Shown piece by piece: positions 1-8,503 of a stretch of 39,529 nucleotides of DNA. Under the pieces are notes generated by a model. That model made no database searches and was not told the origin of the DNA. It saw only the letters and a program-made list of their open reading frames with translations. This DNA is from Paractinoplanes ferrugineus. GTDB taxonomy: Bacteria; Actinomycetota; Actinomycetes; Mycobacteriales; Micromonosporaceae. The position numbers were made by a program, and so were the translations under genes. Position 1 is the first letter of the stretch. Each line of letters opens with the position of its first letter. The stretch is from the NCBI RefSeq assembly GCF_016862195.1, contig NZ_BOMM01000088.1:1-39529 (forward strand), written 5' to 3'.

Positions 1-20
1 GCTGAGCGGACGAGCCGGAA

Positions 21-2318
21 TCACTCCTCGGGCACCCGCACCGGGAACAGCAGGTCGTCGAGGGCGACCTGGGTCAGCGGCTCGGCGAAGTAGTAGCCCT
101 GGCCCAGCTCGCAGTTGCCGCCCGCCAGCGAGGTGAGCTGACCCGCGTGTTCGATGCCCTCGGCGATCGTGGACAGCTGCAGGGCTCGGCCCAGCTGGAT
201 GATGCCGTGGGTGAGGGCGGCCGCGGTGGGCTCGTCGACCACGTCGTCCACGAAGGACTTGTCGATCTTGATGATGTCGACCGGGAACTGCCGCAGGTAG
301 GCGAGCGACGAATAACCCGTACCGAAGTCGTCGATGGCCAGGCGTACACCCAGAGCTTTGATCGCATGCAGGCGGTCCAGCGTCGCCGGGCGGTGGTCCA
401 CCAGGAGACTCTCGGTGAGTTCCAGGGTGAGGCGGTCGGCCGGCAGGCCGGCCGCGTCGAGCGCGGACCGCACGACGTCCGGCAGGACGGTGAGCTCGAG
501 TTGGACGGCGGAGACGTTCACGCTCACCGTCAGTGGACGGTCGGCGCGGCGGGCGTTCCATTCCGCGATGCGCATGGTGGCCTCGCGCAGCACCCATTCG
601 CCGATCGGCACGATCATGCCGGTTTCCTCGGCGAGCGGGATGAACTCGACCGGCGGGATGATCCCGCGGATCGGGTGCAGCCAGCGGATCAGGGCCTCGA
701 CGCCGGTGATCTCGCCGGTGCTGAGCTGGACGATCGGCTGGTAACGCAACTCGAACTCGTGCCGGACGATCGCGCGGCGCAGGTCGCTCTCCAGGTCGAT
801 GGTGGCCTGGAAGGCTTCCCGCATGGCCGGCTCGAACATCTCGTACTTGTCCTTGCCGTGCTTCTTCGCCTGGTACATCGCGAGGTCGGCGTCGACCATC
901 AACTCCTGCGCGCCGAGTTGGCCGGGCTCGCCGTAGGCGATGCCGATGCTGGCGCTGATGTACGCCTCGGCGCCGTTGAGGTCGAACGGCGCCCGCAGCT
1001 GGTGGAGCAGCCGGACGGCGATCGGCTCCGCCTCGGTGACGTCGACCAGGCCCGGGAGAAGGATCGCGAACTCGTCCCCGCCGAGCCGAGCCGCCACGTC
1101 GTCGTCGCGCAGGCAGGCGCGGATCCGGTCGGCCACCCCGGCGAGCAGTTGGTCACCGGCACCGTGGCCGAGTGAGTCGTTGATCATCTTGAAGCGGTCG
1201 AGGTCGATGAACAGGACGGCGAGACCGCCCGAGTCGGCGGCGAGGGCTTCCTCCATCCGGGTCTGGAAGAGGGAGCGGCTGGGCAGCCCGGTGAGCGAGT
1301 CGAGGAACGCCAGGTTCATCGCCTCGAAGGTGCGCGCGTCGGTGATCGCGAGGCTGATGTGCTCGGCAAACGCCAGCAGCATCTCCTGGGCGGACTTGTC
1401 CCATTCCCGGGACTCGCTGTACATGCCGACGGTGAGGCTGCCGACCGCGACGCCGTTCTCGTGCACGGGGGCGGCCATCACCGAGCGCAGGTGCGCCTTG
1501 GTCATGGCCGGCATGGCGATCGGGCACGACTGGTAGTCCTCGACCAGCACCAGTTCGTCACCGAGGATGGCCAGGCCGGAGATGCCACCGGCGGTCAGCG
1601 GCAGCCGGTCGGCCTGCTTGGCGAGTTCCTCGGGCACCCCGCTGGACGCGACCATCAAGCCGGTCGTCGGGTCGTCGCGGTCGACCAGATTGAGGCTGGC
1701 CATCTCGACGTCGAGCAGTTCACGGGCGGCGTGCGTGACGGTTTCGAGGATCTTGTTGAGGGGGGACCGCCGGGCGATCGCCCGCTGCACCTCGGTGAGC
1801 TTCTCGAACAGCAGTTGCCGCTTCTGCAGCGAGTCGAGCAGTCGGTCGTTCTCCTCGGCGTAGCGCCGCTCGCTCGCCAGCATGTGCAGCGAGTTGAGGC
1901 TGAGCTGGAAGACCCGCGCCATGTTGCGCAACAGGGTCACTTCGGCGGCGCTGAACGCGAGGCCGTCGGGGAGCAGGCGACCGAGGACGAGTCGCGCCGG
2001 GGCTTCGCCCCCGATCTCGGCATAGGTGAGGGCATAGCGATGGCCGGCGACGTCGATCGACCCGGGCCGGCCGGCGAGGGCATAGACGGGTACGTCGTCC
2101 GCGGCCAGTCCGACGACGGCGGCCACGCCCTCGTCGATGAGCAGGACGGCCAGGTCGGCCTGGAGAGCACGGGCGGCACAGTTGACGGCCGCACGTTGCA
2201 CCGCCGGGCTGTCGGGCCGGTCGGCGACGACGGACAGGAACTCCGTCAGTTGCTGAGTCGCTTGCACGGGATGCAATGTCGGCCGGATCGGGCGGTTCCT
2301 GAGGAGAAGCCCGGTCAC
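21..2318 (-). CDS. GAF-GAF-GGDEF-EAL cyclic-di-GMP synthase/phosphodiesterase
   Basis: A 765-residue cytoplasmic protein predicted to make and degrade cyclic-di-GMP. Two GAF-like sensor regions (about residues 30-150 and 175-330) are joined by a short charged helix, followed by a GGDEF domain with intact GGDEF at residues 413-417 and an EAL domain with EAL at 541-543. An RxxD inhibitory site (RDDD) sits five residues before GGDEF, so product inhibition is plausible. The EAL domain keeps the metal and catalytic residues: the NVSA asparagine, ELTES, DDFGTGYSS (DDF at 663-665), KIDKSF, AEGIE and QGYYF. Both activities therefore look possible. No membrane segment or signal peptide is seen. The reading frame is open to an ATG-equivalent at 2432, but GTG at 2318 is preferred because a GAGG lies just upstream and the extension runs through the intergenic repeats. 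It is divergent from the DeoR regulator. Which activity dominates cannot be read from sequence. Confidence 0.9.
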   Translation of the reverse strand: MTGLLLRNRPIRPTLHPVQATQQLTEFLSVVADRPDSPAVQRAAVNCAARALQADLAVLLIDEGVAAVVGLAADDVPVYALAGRPGSIDVAGHRYALTYAEIGGEAPARLVLGRLLPDGLAFSAAEVTLLRNMARVFQLSLNSLHMLASERRYAEENDRLLDSLQKRQLLFEKLTEVQRAIARRSPLNKILETVTHAARELLDVEMASLNLVDRDDPTTGLMVASSGVPEELAKQADRLPLTAGGISGLAILGDELVLVEDYQSCPIAMPAMTKAHLRSVMAAPVHENGVAVGSLTVGMYSESREWDKSAQEMLLAFAEHISLAITDARTFEAMNLAFLDSLTGLPSRSLFQTRMEEALAADSGGLAVLFIDLDRFKMINDSLGHGAGDQLLAGVADRIRACLRDDDVAARLGGDEFAILLPGLVDVTEAEPIAVRLLHQLRAPFDLNGAEAYISASIGIAYGEPGQLGAQELMVDADLAMYQAKKHGKDKYEMFEPAMREAFQATIDLESDLRRAIVRHEFELRYQPIVQLSTGEITGVEALIRWLHPIRGIIPPVEFIPLAEETGMIVPIGEWVLREATMRIAEWNARRADRPLTVSVNVSAVQLELTVLPDVVRSALDAAGLPADRLTLELTESLLVDHRPATLDRLHAIKALGVRLAIDDFGTGYSSLAYLRQFPVDIIKIDKSFVDDVVDEPTAAALTHGIIQLGRALQLSTIAEGIEHAGQLTSLAGGNCELGQGYYFAEPLTQVALDDLLFPVRVPEE

Positions 2319-2378
2319 ACAACCTCGGTCACGAAACGGTCGGACTTCACCGGCAAACGGGCAGTCGTTTTGTCGATC

Positions 2379-2432
2379 TTGCCCAGTTAACGGGGGAAAA
2401 GTATTGCAAGCCGTTGATGGCCAACCGGGCAA
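2379..2432. promoter_or_regulatory. Inverted repeat in the GGDEF-EAL/DeoR divergent region
   Basis: TTGCCCAGTT (2379-2388) and AACCGGGCAA (2423-2432) form an inverted pair with one mismatch and a 34-nt gap. A related AAACGGGCAG lies at 2355-2364. The pair sits between the divergent starts at 2318 and 2525, where an operator for the DeoR product or another regulator would be expected. No binding data exist, and the assignment is tentative. Confidence 0.3.
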
Positions 2433-2524
2433 TCACCCAACTAACTTGCCTGGATGGTGATACGGGCCACACGTTTCTCCGGTGTTACAAATAGTCCACG
2501 GTTGATCTGGACAAGGGGGGCGCG

Positions 2525-3286
2525 GTGAATGGGGAGGAGCGACAGCATCAGATCGTCGCGCTGGCCCGCCGGCACGGAGAGGTGAATGTCGCCAAACTGG
2601 CCACCGAGTTGGACGTCTCCGCCGAAACCATTCGCCGCGATCTGCGACGGTTGGAGAAACACGGCCTGCTCCGGCGTACGCACGGCGGTGCGTACCCGGT
2701 GGAGACCGCCAAGTTCGAGACCGATCTGGCTATCCGCACCACGCGTGGGGTGCCGGAGAAACGGCGGATCGCGGCCACCGCGGCGAGCCTGCTCGGGGAC
2801 GCCGAGACGATCTTCATCGACGAGGGCTTCACCCCGCAATTGATCGCCGAGGCGCTACCCACCGACCGCCCGCTCACGGTGGTCACCGCCTCACTGAACA
2901 CCGCGGCCTGGCTGGCCGCGAACTCGCCGGCCACGGTTCTCCTGCTCGGCGGCCGGGTCCGCGGCCGAACGCTCGCCACCGTCGACCACTGGGCCGCCGG
3001 GATGCTCTCCGGCTTCGTGCTCGACCTGGCCTTCATCGGCGCGAACGGGATCTCGAGGGAGGCCGGTCTGACCACGCCCGATCCCGCGGTCGCCGACATC
3101 AAGGCCCACGCCGTACGGGCCGCCCGCCGGCGCGTCTTCGTCGGCGTACACACCAAATTCGGGGTCCGCACGTTCTGCCGTTTCGCCGAGATATCTGATT
3201 TCGAGTCCCTGGTCACCGACACCTCGCTCCCGATCTCCGAGGCCCATCGCTATGCCCGGCTCGGCCCTCAAGTAATTCGCGTCTGA
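2525..3286 (+). CDS. DeoR-family transcriptional regulator
   Basis: A 253-residue repressor-type protein. The N-terminus has the DeoR winged helix: a region starting ERQHQIVALARRHGEV, then the recognition-helix signature VSAETIRRDLRRLE, then LLRRTHGGA. The rest is the DeoRC sugar-phosphate sensor domain, with a conserved IDEG-type loop near residue 99 and GANGIS followed by LTTPD near 175-190. The family usually senses a phosphorylated sugar and represses a nearby sugar-use operon. The GTG start at 2525 has a strong AAGGGGGG (2513-2520) upstream. It precedes a polyol-type ABC importer by 50 nt on the same strand, so it probably controls that operon and itself. The inducer is unknown. Confidence 0.9.
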   Translation: MNGEERQHQIVALARRHGEVNVAKLATELDVSAETIRRDLRRLEKHGLLRRTHGGAYPVETAKFETDLAIRTTRGVPEKRRIAATAASLLGDAETIFIDEGFTPQLIAEALPTDRPLTVVTASLNTAAWLAANSPATVLLLGGRVRGRTLATVDHWAAGMLSGFVLDLAFIGANGISREAGLTTPDPAVADIKAHAVRAARRRVFVGVHTKFGVRTFCRFAEISDFESLVTDTSLPISEAHRYARLGPQVIRV

Positions 3287-3307
3287 GCAATTCCGAAGAA
3301 ACCCAAG

Positions 3308-3326
3308 CCGTTTTCGAATAAAACGG
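3308..3326 (+). promoter_or_regulatory. Perfect dyad overlapping the ribosome-binding site of the solute-binding lipoprotein
   Basis: CCGTTTT (3308-3314) and AAAACGG (3320-3326) are perfect inverted arms around CGAAT. The right arm runs into the Shine-Dalgarno GGAGG (3325-3329), which is 7 nt before the ATG at 3337. As DNA it could be an operator for the DeoR protein; as RNA, a 7-bp hairpin touching the ribosome site that tunes lipoprotein translation or processing within the operon. Neither role is proven. Confidence 0.45.
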
Positions 3327-3336
3327 AGGATCCCTC

Positions 3337-4704
3337 ATGCCCAAAAAAGCTCCGCAAAGATGGCTCGCCATCGCCGCGGCCGGCCTATTGCTGCTGACCG
3401 CCGGCTGCTCCGGGGCCGGCTCGACCGGCGGCGGAAGCGGCGACTCCGGTGACAAGACGATCACCGCCCTGATGGTCGGCAACCCGCAGATGGAGGACAT
3501 CCAGAAGCTGACCGCCGAGAACTTCACCAAGCAGACCGGGATCACCGTGAAGTTCACGATCCTCCCGGAGAACGAGCTTCGCGACAAAGTCACCCAGGAC
3601 GTCGCAAACCAGGGCGGACAGTACGACGTGGCGACTGTCGGGGCGTACGAGGTGCCGATCTGGGCCAAGAACAACTGGCTGCACGAGCTGTCGACGCAGG
3701 CCCAGGCCGACTCCGCCTACGACGCCGGTGACCTGCTCAAGCCGATGGTCCAGTCGCTCACCGGGGAGGACGGCAAGATGTACGCGGCGCCGTTCTACGG
3801 TGAGTCGTCGTTCCTCATGTACAACAAGGAACTCTTCGCAGCCAAGGGCCTGACCATGCCCGAGCACCCGACGTGGGCACAGGTCGCCGACTTCGCCGCC
3901 AAGCTCGACGACAAGGGCAAGGGCGTCGCCGGCATCTGCCTGCGCGGCCTGCCCGGCTGGGGCGAACTGTTCGCGCCGCTGACGACCGTGGTCAACACGT
4001 ACGGCGGTACCTGGTTCGAGAAGGACTGGACCCCGAAGGTCAACTCCCCCGAGTTCACCGCGGCCACCCAGTTCTACGTCGACCTGGTCAAGAAGCACGG
4101 CGAGTCGGGCGCCCCGCAGGCCGGCTTCACCGAGTGCCTGAACACGTTCGGCCAGGGCAAGGCCGCCATGTGGTACGACGCCACGTCGGCCGCCGGCACG
4201 CTCGAGGACAAGAACGCGAGCAAGGTCGCCGGCAAGGTCGGCTACGCGTACGCCCCGGTGCACAAGACCGAATACTCGGGCTGGCTGTGGACCTGGGCGT
4301 GGGCGATGCCGAAGACCACCAAGAAGGCCGACGCCTCGTGGAAGTTCATCTCGTGGGCGACCAGCAAGGACTACGAGAAGCTGGTCGGCGAGAAGCTCGG
4401 CTGGTCGCGGGTGCCGTCCGGCAAGCGCACCTCGACCTATGCGATCCCGGAGTACAAGGAGTCGGCCGCCGCGTTCGCGGATGTCACGCTCGGCTCGATC
4501 GAGCATGCCGACCCGCAGAACCCGGGCGTGCAACCGCGGCCCGCGCTGGGCGTGCAGTTCGTCGGCATCCCCGAGTTCGCCGACCTCGGAACCAAGGTTT
4601 CGCAGGAGGTGAGCGCGTCGATCGCCGGCAGCAACACGGTCGACAAGGCGCTGGCCGACGGTCAGAAACTGGCCGAAGACGTGGCCTCGAAGCAGAAGAA
4701 GTAG
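3337..4704 (+). CDS. Extracellular solute-binding lipoprotein of a polyol/sugar ABC importer
   Basis: A 455-residue lipoprotein. A lysine-rich start, a hydrophobic stretch (about residues 9-22) and the lipobox LTAGC place the lipidated cysteine at residue 24, followed by a Gly/Ser linker typical of secreted actinobacterial lipoproteins. The body is a family-1 solute-binding fold. The stretches AAPFYGESSFLMYNKELF, GICLRGLPGWGE and MWYDATSAAG resemble the sorbitol/mannitol (SmoE-type) subgroup more than maltose- or cellobiose-type binders. It would capture a polyol or sugar outside the membrane and deliver it to the two permeases encoded next. Its stop TAG shares one base with the GTG of the first permease. 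Substrate identity is inference from family resemblance. Confidence 0.9.
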   Translation: MPKKAPQRWLAIAAAGLLLLTAGCSGAGSTGGGSGDSGDKTITALMVGNPQMEDIQKLTAENFTKQTGITVKFTILPENELRDKVTQDVANQGGQYDVATVGAYEVPIWAKNNWLHELSTQAQADSAYDAGDLLKPMVQSLTGEDGKMYAAPFYGESSFLMYNKELFAAKGLTMPEHPTWAQVADFAAKLDDKGKGVAGICLRGLPGWGELFAPLTTVVNTYGGTWFEKDWTPKVNSPEFTAATQFYVDLVKKHGESGAPQAGFTECLNTFGQGKAAMWYDATSAAGTLEDKNASKVAGKVGYAYAPVHKTEYSGWLWTWAWAMPKTTKKADASWKFISWATSKDYEKLVGEKLGWSRVPSGKRTSTYAIPEYKESAAAFADVTLGSIEHADPQNPGVQPRPALGVQFVGIPEFADLGTKVSQEVSASIAGSNTVDKALADGQKLAEDVASKQKK

Positions 4705-5633
4705 TGACGATCCTGGCCGCCCGGCGGGACGAGCGCACCCAGGCGCCCGTCCCGCCCGCCAGGGGCGGAGCCAAGGACCGCTGGGTGCGCCGGGCACCAC
4801 TGCTACCCGCGCTGATCTTCGCGCTGGTCGTGACCCAGGTGCCGTTCCTCTACACGCTTTACCTGTCCACGCTGAGCTGGAACGCGCTGCGCCCGGGCGA
4901 CCGGCCGTTCGTCGGGCTGGACAACTACCTCACCGTCTTCCAGGACACCCGGCTCCAGTCGGCACTGGTCAACACGGTGCTGCTGACGGCGGGCGCGGTG
5001 CTCTTCTCGATCATCCTCGGCCTGGCGCTCGCGTTGCTGCTGGACCGTTCGTTCTTCGGCCGGTCGATCGTGCGGACCCTGCTCATCACGCCGTTCCTGA
5101 TCATGCCGGTGGCGGCCGCACTCCTCTGGAAACACGCGCTCTTCAACCCGGCGTACGGCCTGATCAACGGCATTTTCGGCGGCAACACCGACTGGATCTC
5201 GGCATATCCGAAGGCGGCCGTGATCACCACGCTGGTGTGGCAGTGGACGCCGTTCATGATGCTGATCCTGCTGGCCGGCCTGCAGTCGCAGCCGCACGAG
5301 GTGATCGAGGCGGCCCGCGTCGACGGCGCCAACGCCTGGCAGATCTTCCGCCGGATGACCATCCCGCACCTGCGGCAATATCTGGAGCTCGGGGCCCTGC
5401 TCGGCTCGATCTACCTGGTCAACACGTTCGACGCGATCTTCACGATCACGCAGGGCGGTCCCGGCACGGCGACGACCAACCTGCCGTACGAGATCTACCT
5501 GACCACGTTCCGCAAGTTCGAGTACGGCGAGGCGTCCGCGGCCGGTGTCGTCGTGGTGATCCTGACGATCATCGTGGCGACCTTCGCGCTGCGGGTCATC
5601 TCCAGCCTCTTCCGGATGGAGCAGAACCGATGA
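4704..5633 (+). CDS. ABC sugar/polyol importer permease (MalF/SmoF type)
   Basis: A 309-residue inner-membrane permease with about six transmembrane helices after a roughly 30-residue polar N-terminus. The cytoplasmic coupling loop is visible as EAARVDGANAWQIFRRMTIP (the EAA motif, near residues 202-221), which docks to the ATPase. The start is GTG at 4704, overlapping the lipoprotein stop by one base; longer in-frame starts lie inside that gene and are rejected. It forms the heterodimeric channel with the next gene (4-nt ATGA overlap). No ATP-binding subunit is encoded nearby, so it presumably uses a shared MsiK-type ATPase elsewhere, as many actinobacterial carbohydrate importers do. Confidence 0.92.
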   Translation: MTILAARRDERTQAPVPPARGGAKDRWVRRAPLLPALIFALVVTQVPFLYTLYLSTLSWNALRPGDRPFVGLDNYLTVFQDTRLQSALVNTVLLTAGAVLFSIILGLALALLLDRSFFGRSIVRTLLITPFLIMPVAAALLWKHALFNPAYGLINGIFGGNTDWISAYPKAAVITTLVWQWTPFMMLILLAGLQSQPHEVIEAARVDGANAWQIFRRMTIPHLRQYLELGALLGSIYLVNTFDAIFTITQGGPGTATTNLPYEIYLTTFRKFEYGEASAAGVVVVILTIIVATFALRVISSLFRMEQNR

Positions 5634-6445
5634 GAGCCCGCCTGAGCCACACCGTGTGGGGCGTCGTCGCGTGGATCGCCGGGATCGTCTTCGTCTTCCC
5701 GGTGATCTGGCTGGTGCTGACCAGCTTCAAGCAGGAGCAGGCCGCCGCCAGCAACCCGCCGAGCTGGTCGTTCACCCCGACCCTGCACCAGTACGAGCAG
5801 ATCTTCGATCGGAACATCACGCCGTTCCTGCTCAACTCGCTGATGGCCAGTCTGTTCTCGACACTGCTCGTGATCCTGCTGGCCACTCCCGCGGCGTACG
5901 CCCTCTCGCTGAAGCCGGTCGCGAAATGGACCGACAGTCTGTTCTTCTTCATCAGCACCAAGATGATGCCGGCCGTGGCCGCGCTGCTGCCGGTCTATCT
6001 GCTGGCCAAGCACCTCGGCATGCTCGACAACGTCTGGACGATGGTCATCCTCTACACGTCGATGAACCTGCCGCTGGCGGTGTGGATGATGCGGTCGTTC
6101 CTGCTGGAGGTACCGCGGGAGGTGCTCGAAGCGGGCGAGGTCGACGGCGCCGGCCTGCTCACCTCGATCCGCCGGATCATCCTGCCGATCGTTTCGCCCG
6201 GACTCGCCGCCACCGCGCTGATCTGTTTCATCTTCGCCTGGAACGAGTTCTTCCTGGCGGTCAACCTGACCGCCACCAACGCCGGCACCGCCCCGATCTT
6301 CCTGGTCGGCTTCATCTCCTCGGAGGGCCTGTTCCTGGCGAGGTTGTGCGCCGCCGCGACGCTGGTGTCGCTGCCGGTGCTGATCGCCGGGTGGCTGGCG
6401 CAGAACAAGTTGGTCCGCGGCCTGTCGATGGGTGCCGTCAAGTGA
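5630..6445 (+). CDS. ABC sugar/polyol importer permease (MalG/SmoG type)
   Basis: A 271-residue permease, the second half of the importer channel. It has an N-terminal helix (VAWIAGIVFVFPVIWLVL), further helices, and the EAA coupling loop beginning EAGEVDGAGLLTSIRRIILP near residues 165-184. The stretch KMMPAVAALLPVYLLAKHLG is typical of polyol and sugar MalG-like permeases. ATG at 5630 overlaps the preceding TGA (ATGA), indicating translational coupling. It ends the importer operon; neither a polyol dehydrogenase nor a kinase follows, so the catabolic enzymes must be elsewhere. Confidence 0.92.
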   Translation: MRARLSHTVWGVVAWIAGIVFVFPVIWLVLTSFKQEQAAASNPPSWSFTPTLHQYEQIFDRNITPFLLNSLMASLFSTLLVILLATPAAYALSLKPVAKWTDSLFFFISTKMMPAVAALLPVYLLAKHLGMLDNVWTMVILYTSMNLPLAVWMMRSFLLEVPREVLEAGEVDGAGLLTSIRRIILPIVSPGLAATALICFIFAWNEFFLAVNLTATNAGTAPIFLVGFISSEGLFLARLCAAATLVSLPVLIAGWLAQNKLVRGLSMGAVK

Positions 6446-6497
6446 GGGCGTAGCCGAATGCCCATTGAACCGTAAGGTCAACAGTCCTTTGTGCCAA

Positions 6498-6544
6498 CCC
6501 TCTGACCGAAAGTGAGTGAAACGATACGGGTAGTTGTCAGAGGG
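6498..6544 (+). promoter_or_regulatory. 9-bp inverted repeat bracketing the APC permease start
   Basis: CCCTCTGAC (6498-6506) and GTCAGAGGG (6536-6544) are exact inverted arms separated by 29 nt. The proposed GTG start at 6512 lies in the loop. It could be a leader stem-loop controlling translation (especially if the alternative GTG at 6569 is the true start) or an operator. Both are inference. Confidence 0.4.
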
Positions 6545-8110
6545 CTCCGGATCAGGCTCAATGGATCTGTGGGACCGCAGGATGAGTTGCCGCACACCCT
6601 CGCCACAGGCCGCATCGGCGCGGCCGCCGTCACGTTCTTCGCGCTCGCCGCGACCGCGCCGATCGCTGTCCTGACGAGTGTCGTGCCCGCCGCCTTCGCC
6701 CGAGGCGGCGGGCCGCTCGTCCCGCTGTCCTTCGCGGGCATCACGATCCTGCTGCTGGTGTTCGCCAGCGCCTACTCGGCGATGGTCCATCGTGCTCCCT
6801 ACGCGGGTGCGATGTACGCGTACGTCTCGAGGGGTCTCGGCCGCCCCGCCGGCCTCGCCTCGGCCTGGCTCGCTCTCGCCTCGTACCTCGCGATCCAGCT
6901 CGGGCTCTACGGCGTCGCCGGGGTCGCGGCCGCCCCGCTGCTGCACAGCTGGTTCGACGTCGAGGCGCCGTGGTGGCTGGTCGCCGCGATCTGCTGGTCG
7001 CTGGTCGCGCTGCTCAGCAACATCCGCATCGAGGTCGCCAGCGGGCTGCTGGCCCTGCTCGTGCTGGCCGAGCTCGCGGTGGTGGCCGGGTTCGCCACCG
7101 CCAACGTGCTCAAACCGGCCACCGGTCACCTCGACGCCGACGCGATCCTGCCGTCCGGCGCGGTCGATCGGCCCGCCCTCGGCCTGCTGCTCGCGGTCGG
7201 GGTGCTGGCGTTCGTCGGTTTCGAGACGGCCGGTACCTATGCCGAGGAGACGATGCGCCCTCGTCGGGAGGCGGGCTATGCGGCGTACGCGTCGATCGGG
7301 GTCGTGGGTCTGCTCTTCGCCGTGGGGTCGTGGTCGGTGAGCGTCGGCGCCGGGGTGCGCGACGTCGGACCGCTGGCCGGCGCGCGTGGCTCGGAGCTGG
7401 TGTTCGATCTCGCCGCCGCCCGGCTGGCGCCGTGGGCCGTGACCGCCGGGCGCATCGTGCTGGTCGCCGCGCTGGTCGCGGCCGCGCTCGCCCTGCACAA
7501 CGCGATGTCCCGCTACCTCTACGCGATGGGCCGCGAACGCGCGATGCCCGCCTTCCTGGCCCGCACCGCCCACCGCACCGCGGCCCCCCGCAACGCCTCG
7601 CTGGTGGCCTCCGCGCTCAGCCTCGGCGCCCTGCTCGCCGCGTACCTGGCCGGGGTGCGCACGCCGTCCGTCCTCGCCCATCGGCTCACCGCGATCGGCG
7701 GCCTCGGCATCCTGGTCGTGCTGCTGGCCACCGCGCTCGCCGCGCTGTTGCACTTCAACCGCGTGCCCAACGGCGAGGGCACGTGGGGCCGTTTCCTCGC
7801 CCCGATTCTGTCCACAGTGGCCCTGGGCACCCTCGGCTACCTCGCTTTCCGGAACATTCCGGAGCTGCTCGCGGTGCCGCCGGAGTCGGCTCTGGTCTGG
7901 TCCGTGCCCCTCGGTCTCGCCGCGGTGGGCGGGATCGGACTGCTACACGGCGCCGCGTTGCGCGGCCGTCGGCCGGTCGATTACGCGGGTCTGGGCCAGG
8001 GCGGAAAACCCGTCGTGGTCACCCCGCCGGCCAAGCCGCAGACCAAGATCTCCCGGGTGCCGCGACAGCGCGAACCGGGAGCTCACCGACCCGAGCGAGT
8101 CGATCGCTGA
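6512..8110 (+). CDS. APC-superfamily amino acid permease
   Basis: A 532-residue integral membrane protein with about 12 hydrophobic helices between residues 30 and 490. The N-terminal region, with AATAPIAVLTSVVPAAFA and then SAMVHRAPYAGAMYAYVSRG, is characteristic of APC amino-acid/polyamine/organocation permeases; GFETAGTYAEET in mid-protein matches the family's conserved FE(T/S) motif. It should move an amino acid or related solute by cation symport or exchange. The C-terminus ends in a basic, proline-rich cytoplasmic tail. The start is uncertain: GTG 6512 has only a weak purine-rich site, and GTG 6569 would remove 19 residues. It lies 66 nt after the ABC importer and may be a separate unit given the inverted repeat around its start. 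Confidence 0.85.
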   Translation: MSETIRVVVRGLRIRLNGSVGPQDELPHTLATGRIGAAAVTFFALAATAPIAVLTSVVPAAFARGGGPLVPLSFAGITILLLVFASAYSAMVHRAPYAGAMYAYVSRGLGRPAGLASAWLALASYLAIQLGLYGVAGVAAAPLLHSWFDVEAPWWLVAAICWSLVALLSNIRIEVASGLLALLVLAELAVVAGFATANVLKPATGHLDADAILPSGAVDRPALGLLLAVGVLAFVGFETAGTYAEETMRPRREAGYAAYASIGVVGLLFAVGSWSVSVGAGVRDVGPLAGARGSELVFDLAAARLAPWAVTAGRIVLVAALVAAALALHNAMSRYLYAMGRERAMPAFLARTAHRTAAPRNASLVASALSLGALLAAYLAGVRTPSVLAHRLTAIGGLGILVVLLATALAALLHFNRVPNGEGTWGRFLAPILSTVALGTLGYLAFRNIPELLAVPPESALVWSVPLGLAAVGGIGLLHGAALRGRRPVDYAGLGQGGKPVVVTPPAKPQTKISRVPRQREPGAHRPERVDR

Positions 8111-8131
8111 GTCTTATCCGGGAGGTCGGCC

Positions 8132-8503
8132 ATGCTTCTCGACATCGATCGCTTTCATGCGCTTGGCATGGACACGGCCACCGGCCGCTATCGCCACAAC
8201 GAGGCGGAGACGGCACTACGGATCGAAGCGGCGCTCGGGGTACGACTGACCCGGGCGCCGCGTTGGTCTCGGGCCGACTGGTTCGACGAGTTCGGCGTCT
8301 CCTACGACGCGGTCGGCCCGTTCTCCGCGTTCCGCTTCGAGCAACAATGGCGCCGCTTCTCGCAGCAGATCCTGCTACATCTCAATAAGGCACAATTCGT
8401 GCCGGTGGACGTCTCCCTGTTCGCCCCCGCCCAGATCGAGGTAATCGAACTGTTCATCGCCACCCACCGGCTGGCCCCGCGCGTCTTCACCCTGGGGCAC
8501 TGA
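8132..8503 (+). CDS. Small conserved-looking hypothetical protein
   Basis: A 123-residue protein that I do not recognise. It has no signal peptide, membrane helix or cysteine cluster. It is mixed charged and aromatic, with a WSRADWFDEFGVSYD segment in the middle and a hydrophobic helical C-terminal half. ATG 8132 has an excellent GGGAGG (8120-8125). Its TGA overlaps the ATG of the next small gene (TGATG), so the two are probably made together. Coding is supported by the ribosome site, the overlap and the codon pattern. Confidence 0.7.
   Translation: MLLDIDRFHALGMDTATGRYRHNEAETALRIEAALGVRLTRAPRWSRADWFDEFGVSYDAVGPFSAFRFEQQWRRFSQQILLHLNKAQFVPVDVSLFAPAQIEVIELFIATHRLAPRVFTLGH

Noticed and set aside
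147..1175. Long open frame antisense to the first GGDEF-EAL gene
   Set aside because: High-GC third-position bias opens antisense frames; it is rich in R, D, G and H without domains or a ribosome site, while the opposite strand encodes a full domain protein.
2319..2432. N-terminal extension of the first GGDEF-EAL protein to 2432
   Set aside because: The added 38 residues have no domain character and cover intergenic inverted repeats; GTG 2318 has a ribosome site.
3385..4800. 471-codon frame antisense to the solute-binding lipoprotein
   Set aside because: Low-complexity Arg/Gly/Leu-rich translation and no motif; the plus-strand lipoprotein with lipobox and family motifs explains the sequence.
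5495..7753. 752-codon antisense frame over the permease genes
   Set aside because: Composed almost entirely of Q, R, G, D and H residues, a typical shadow of membrane-protein genes in GC-rich DNA.
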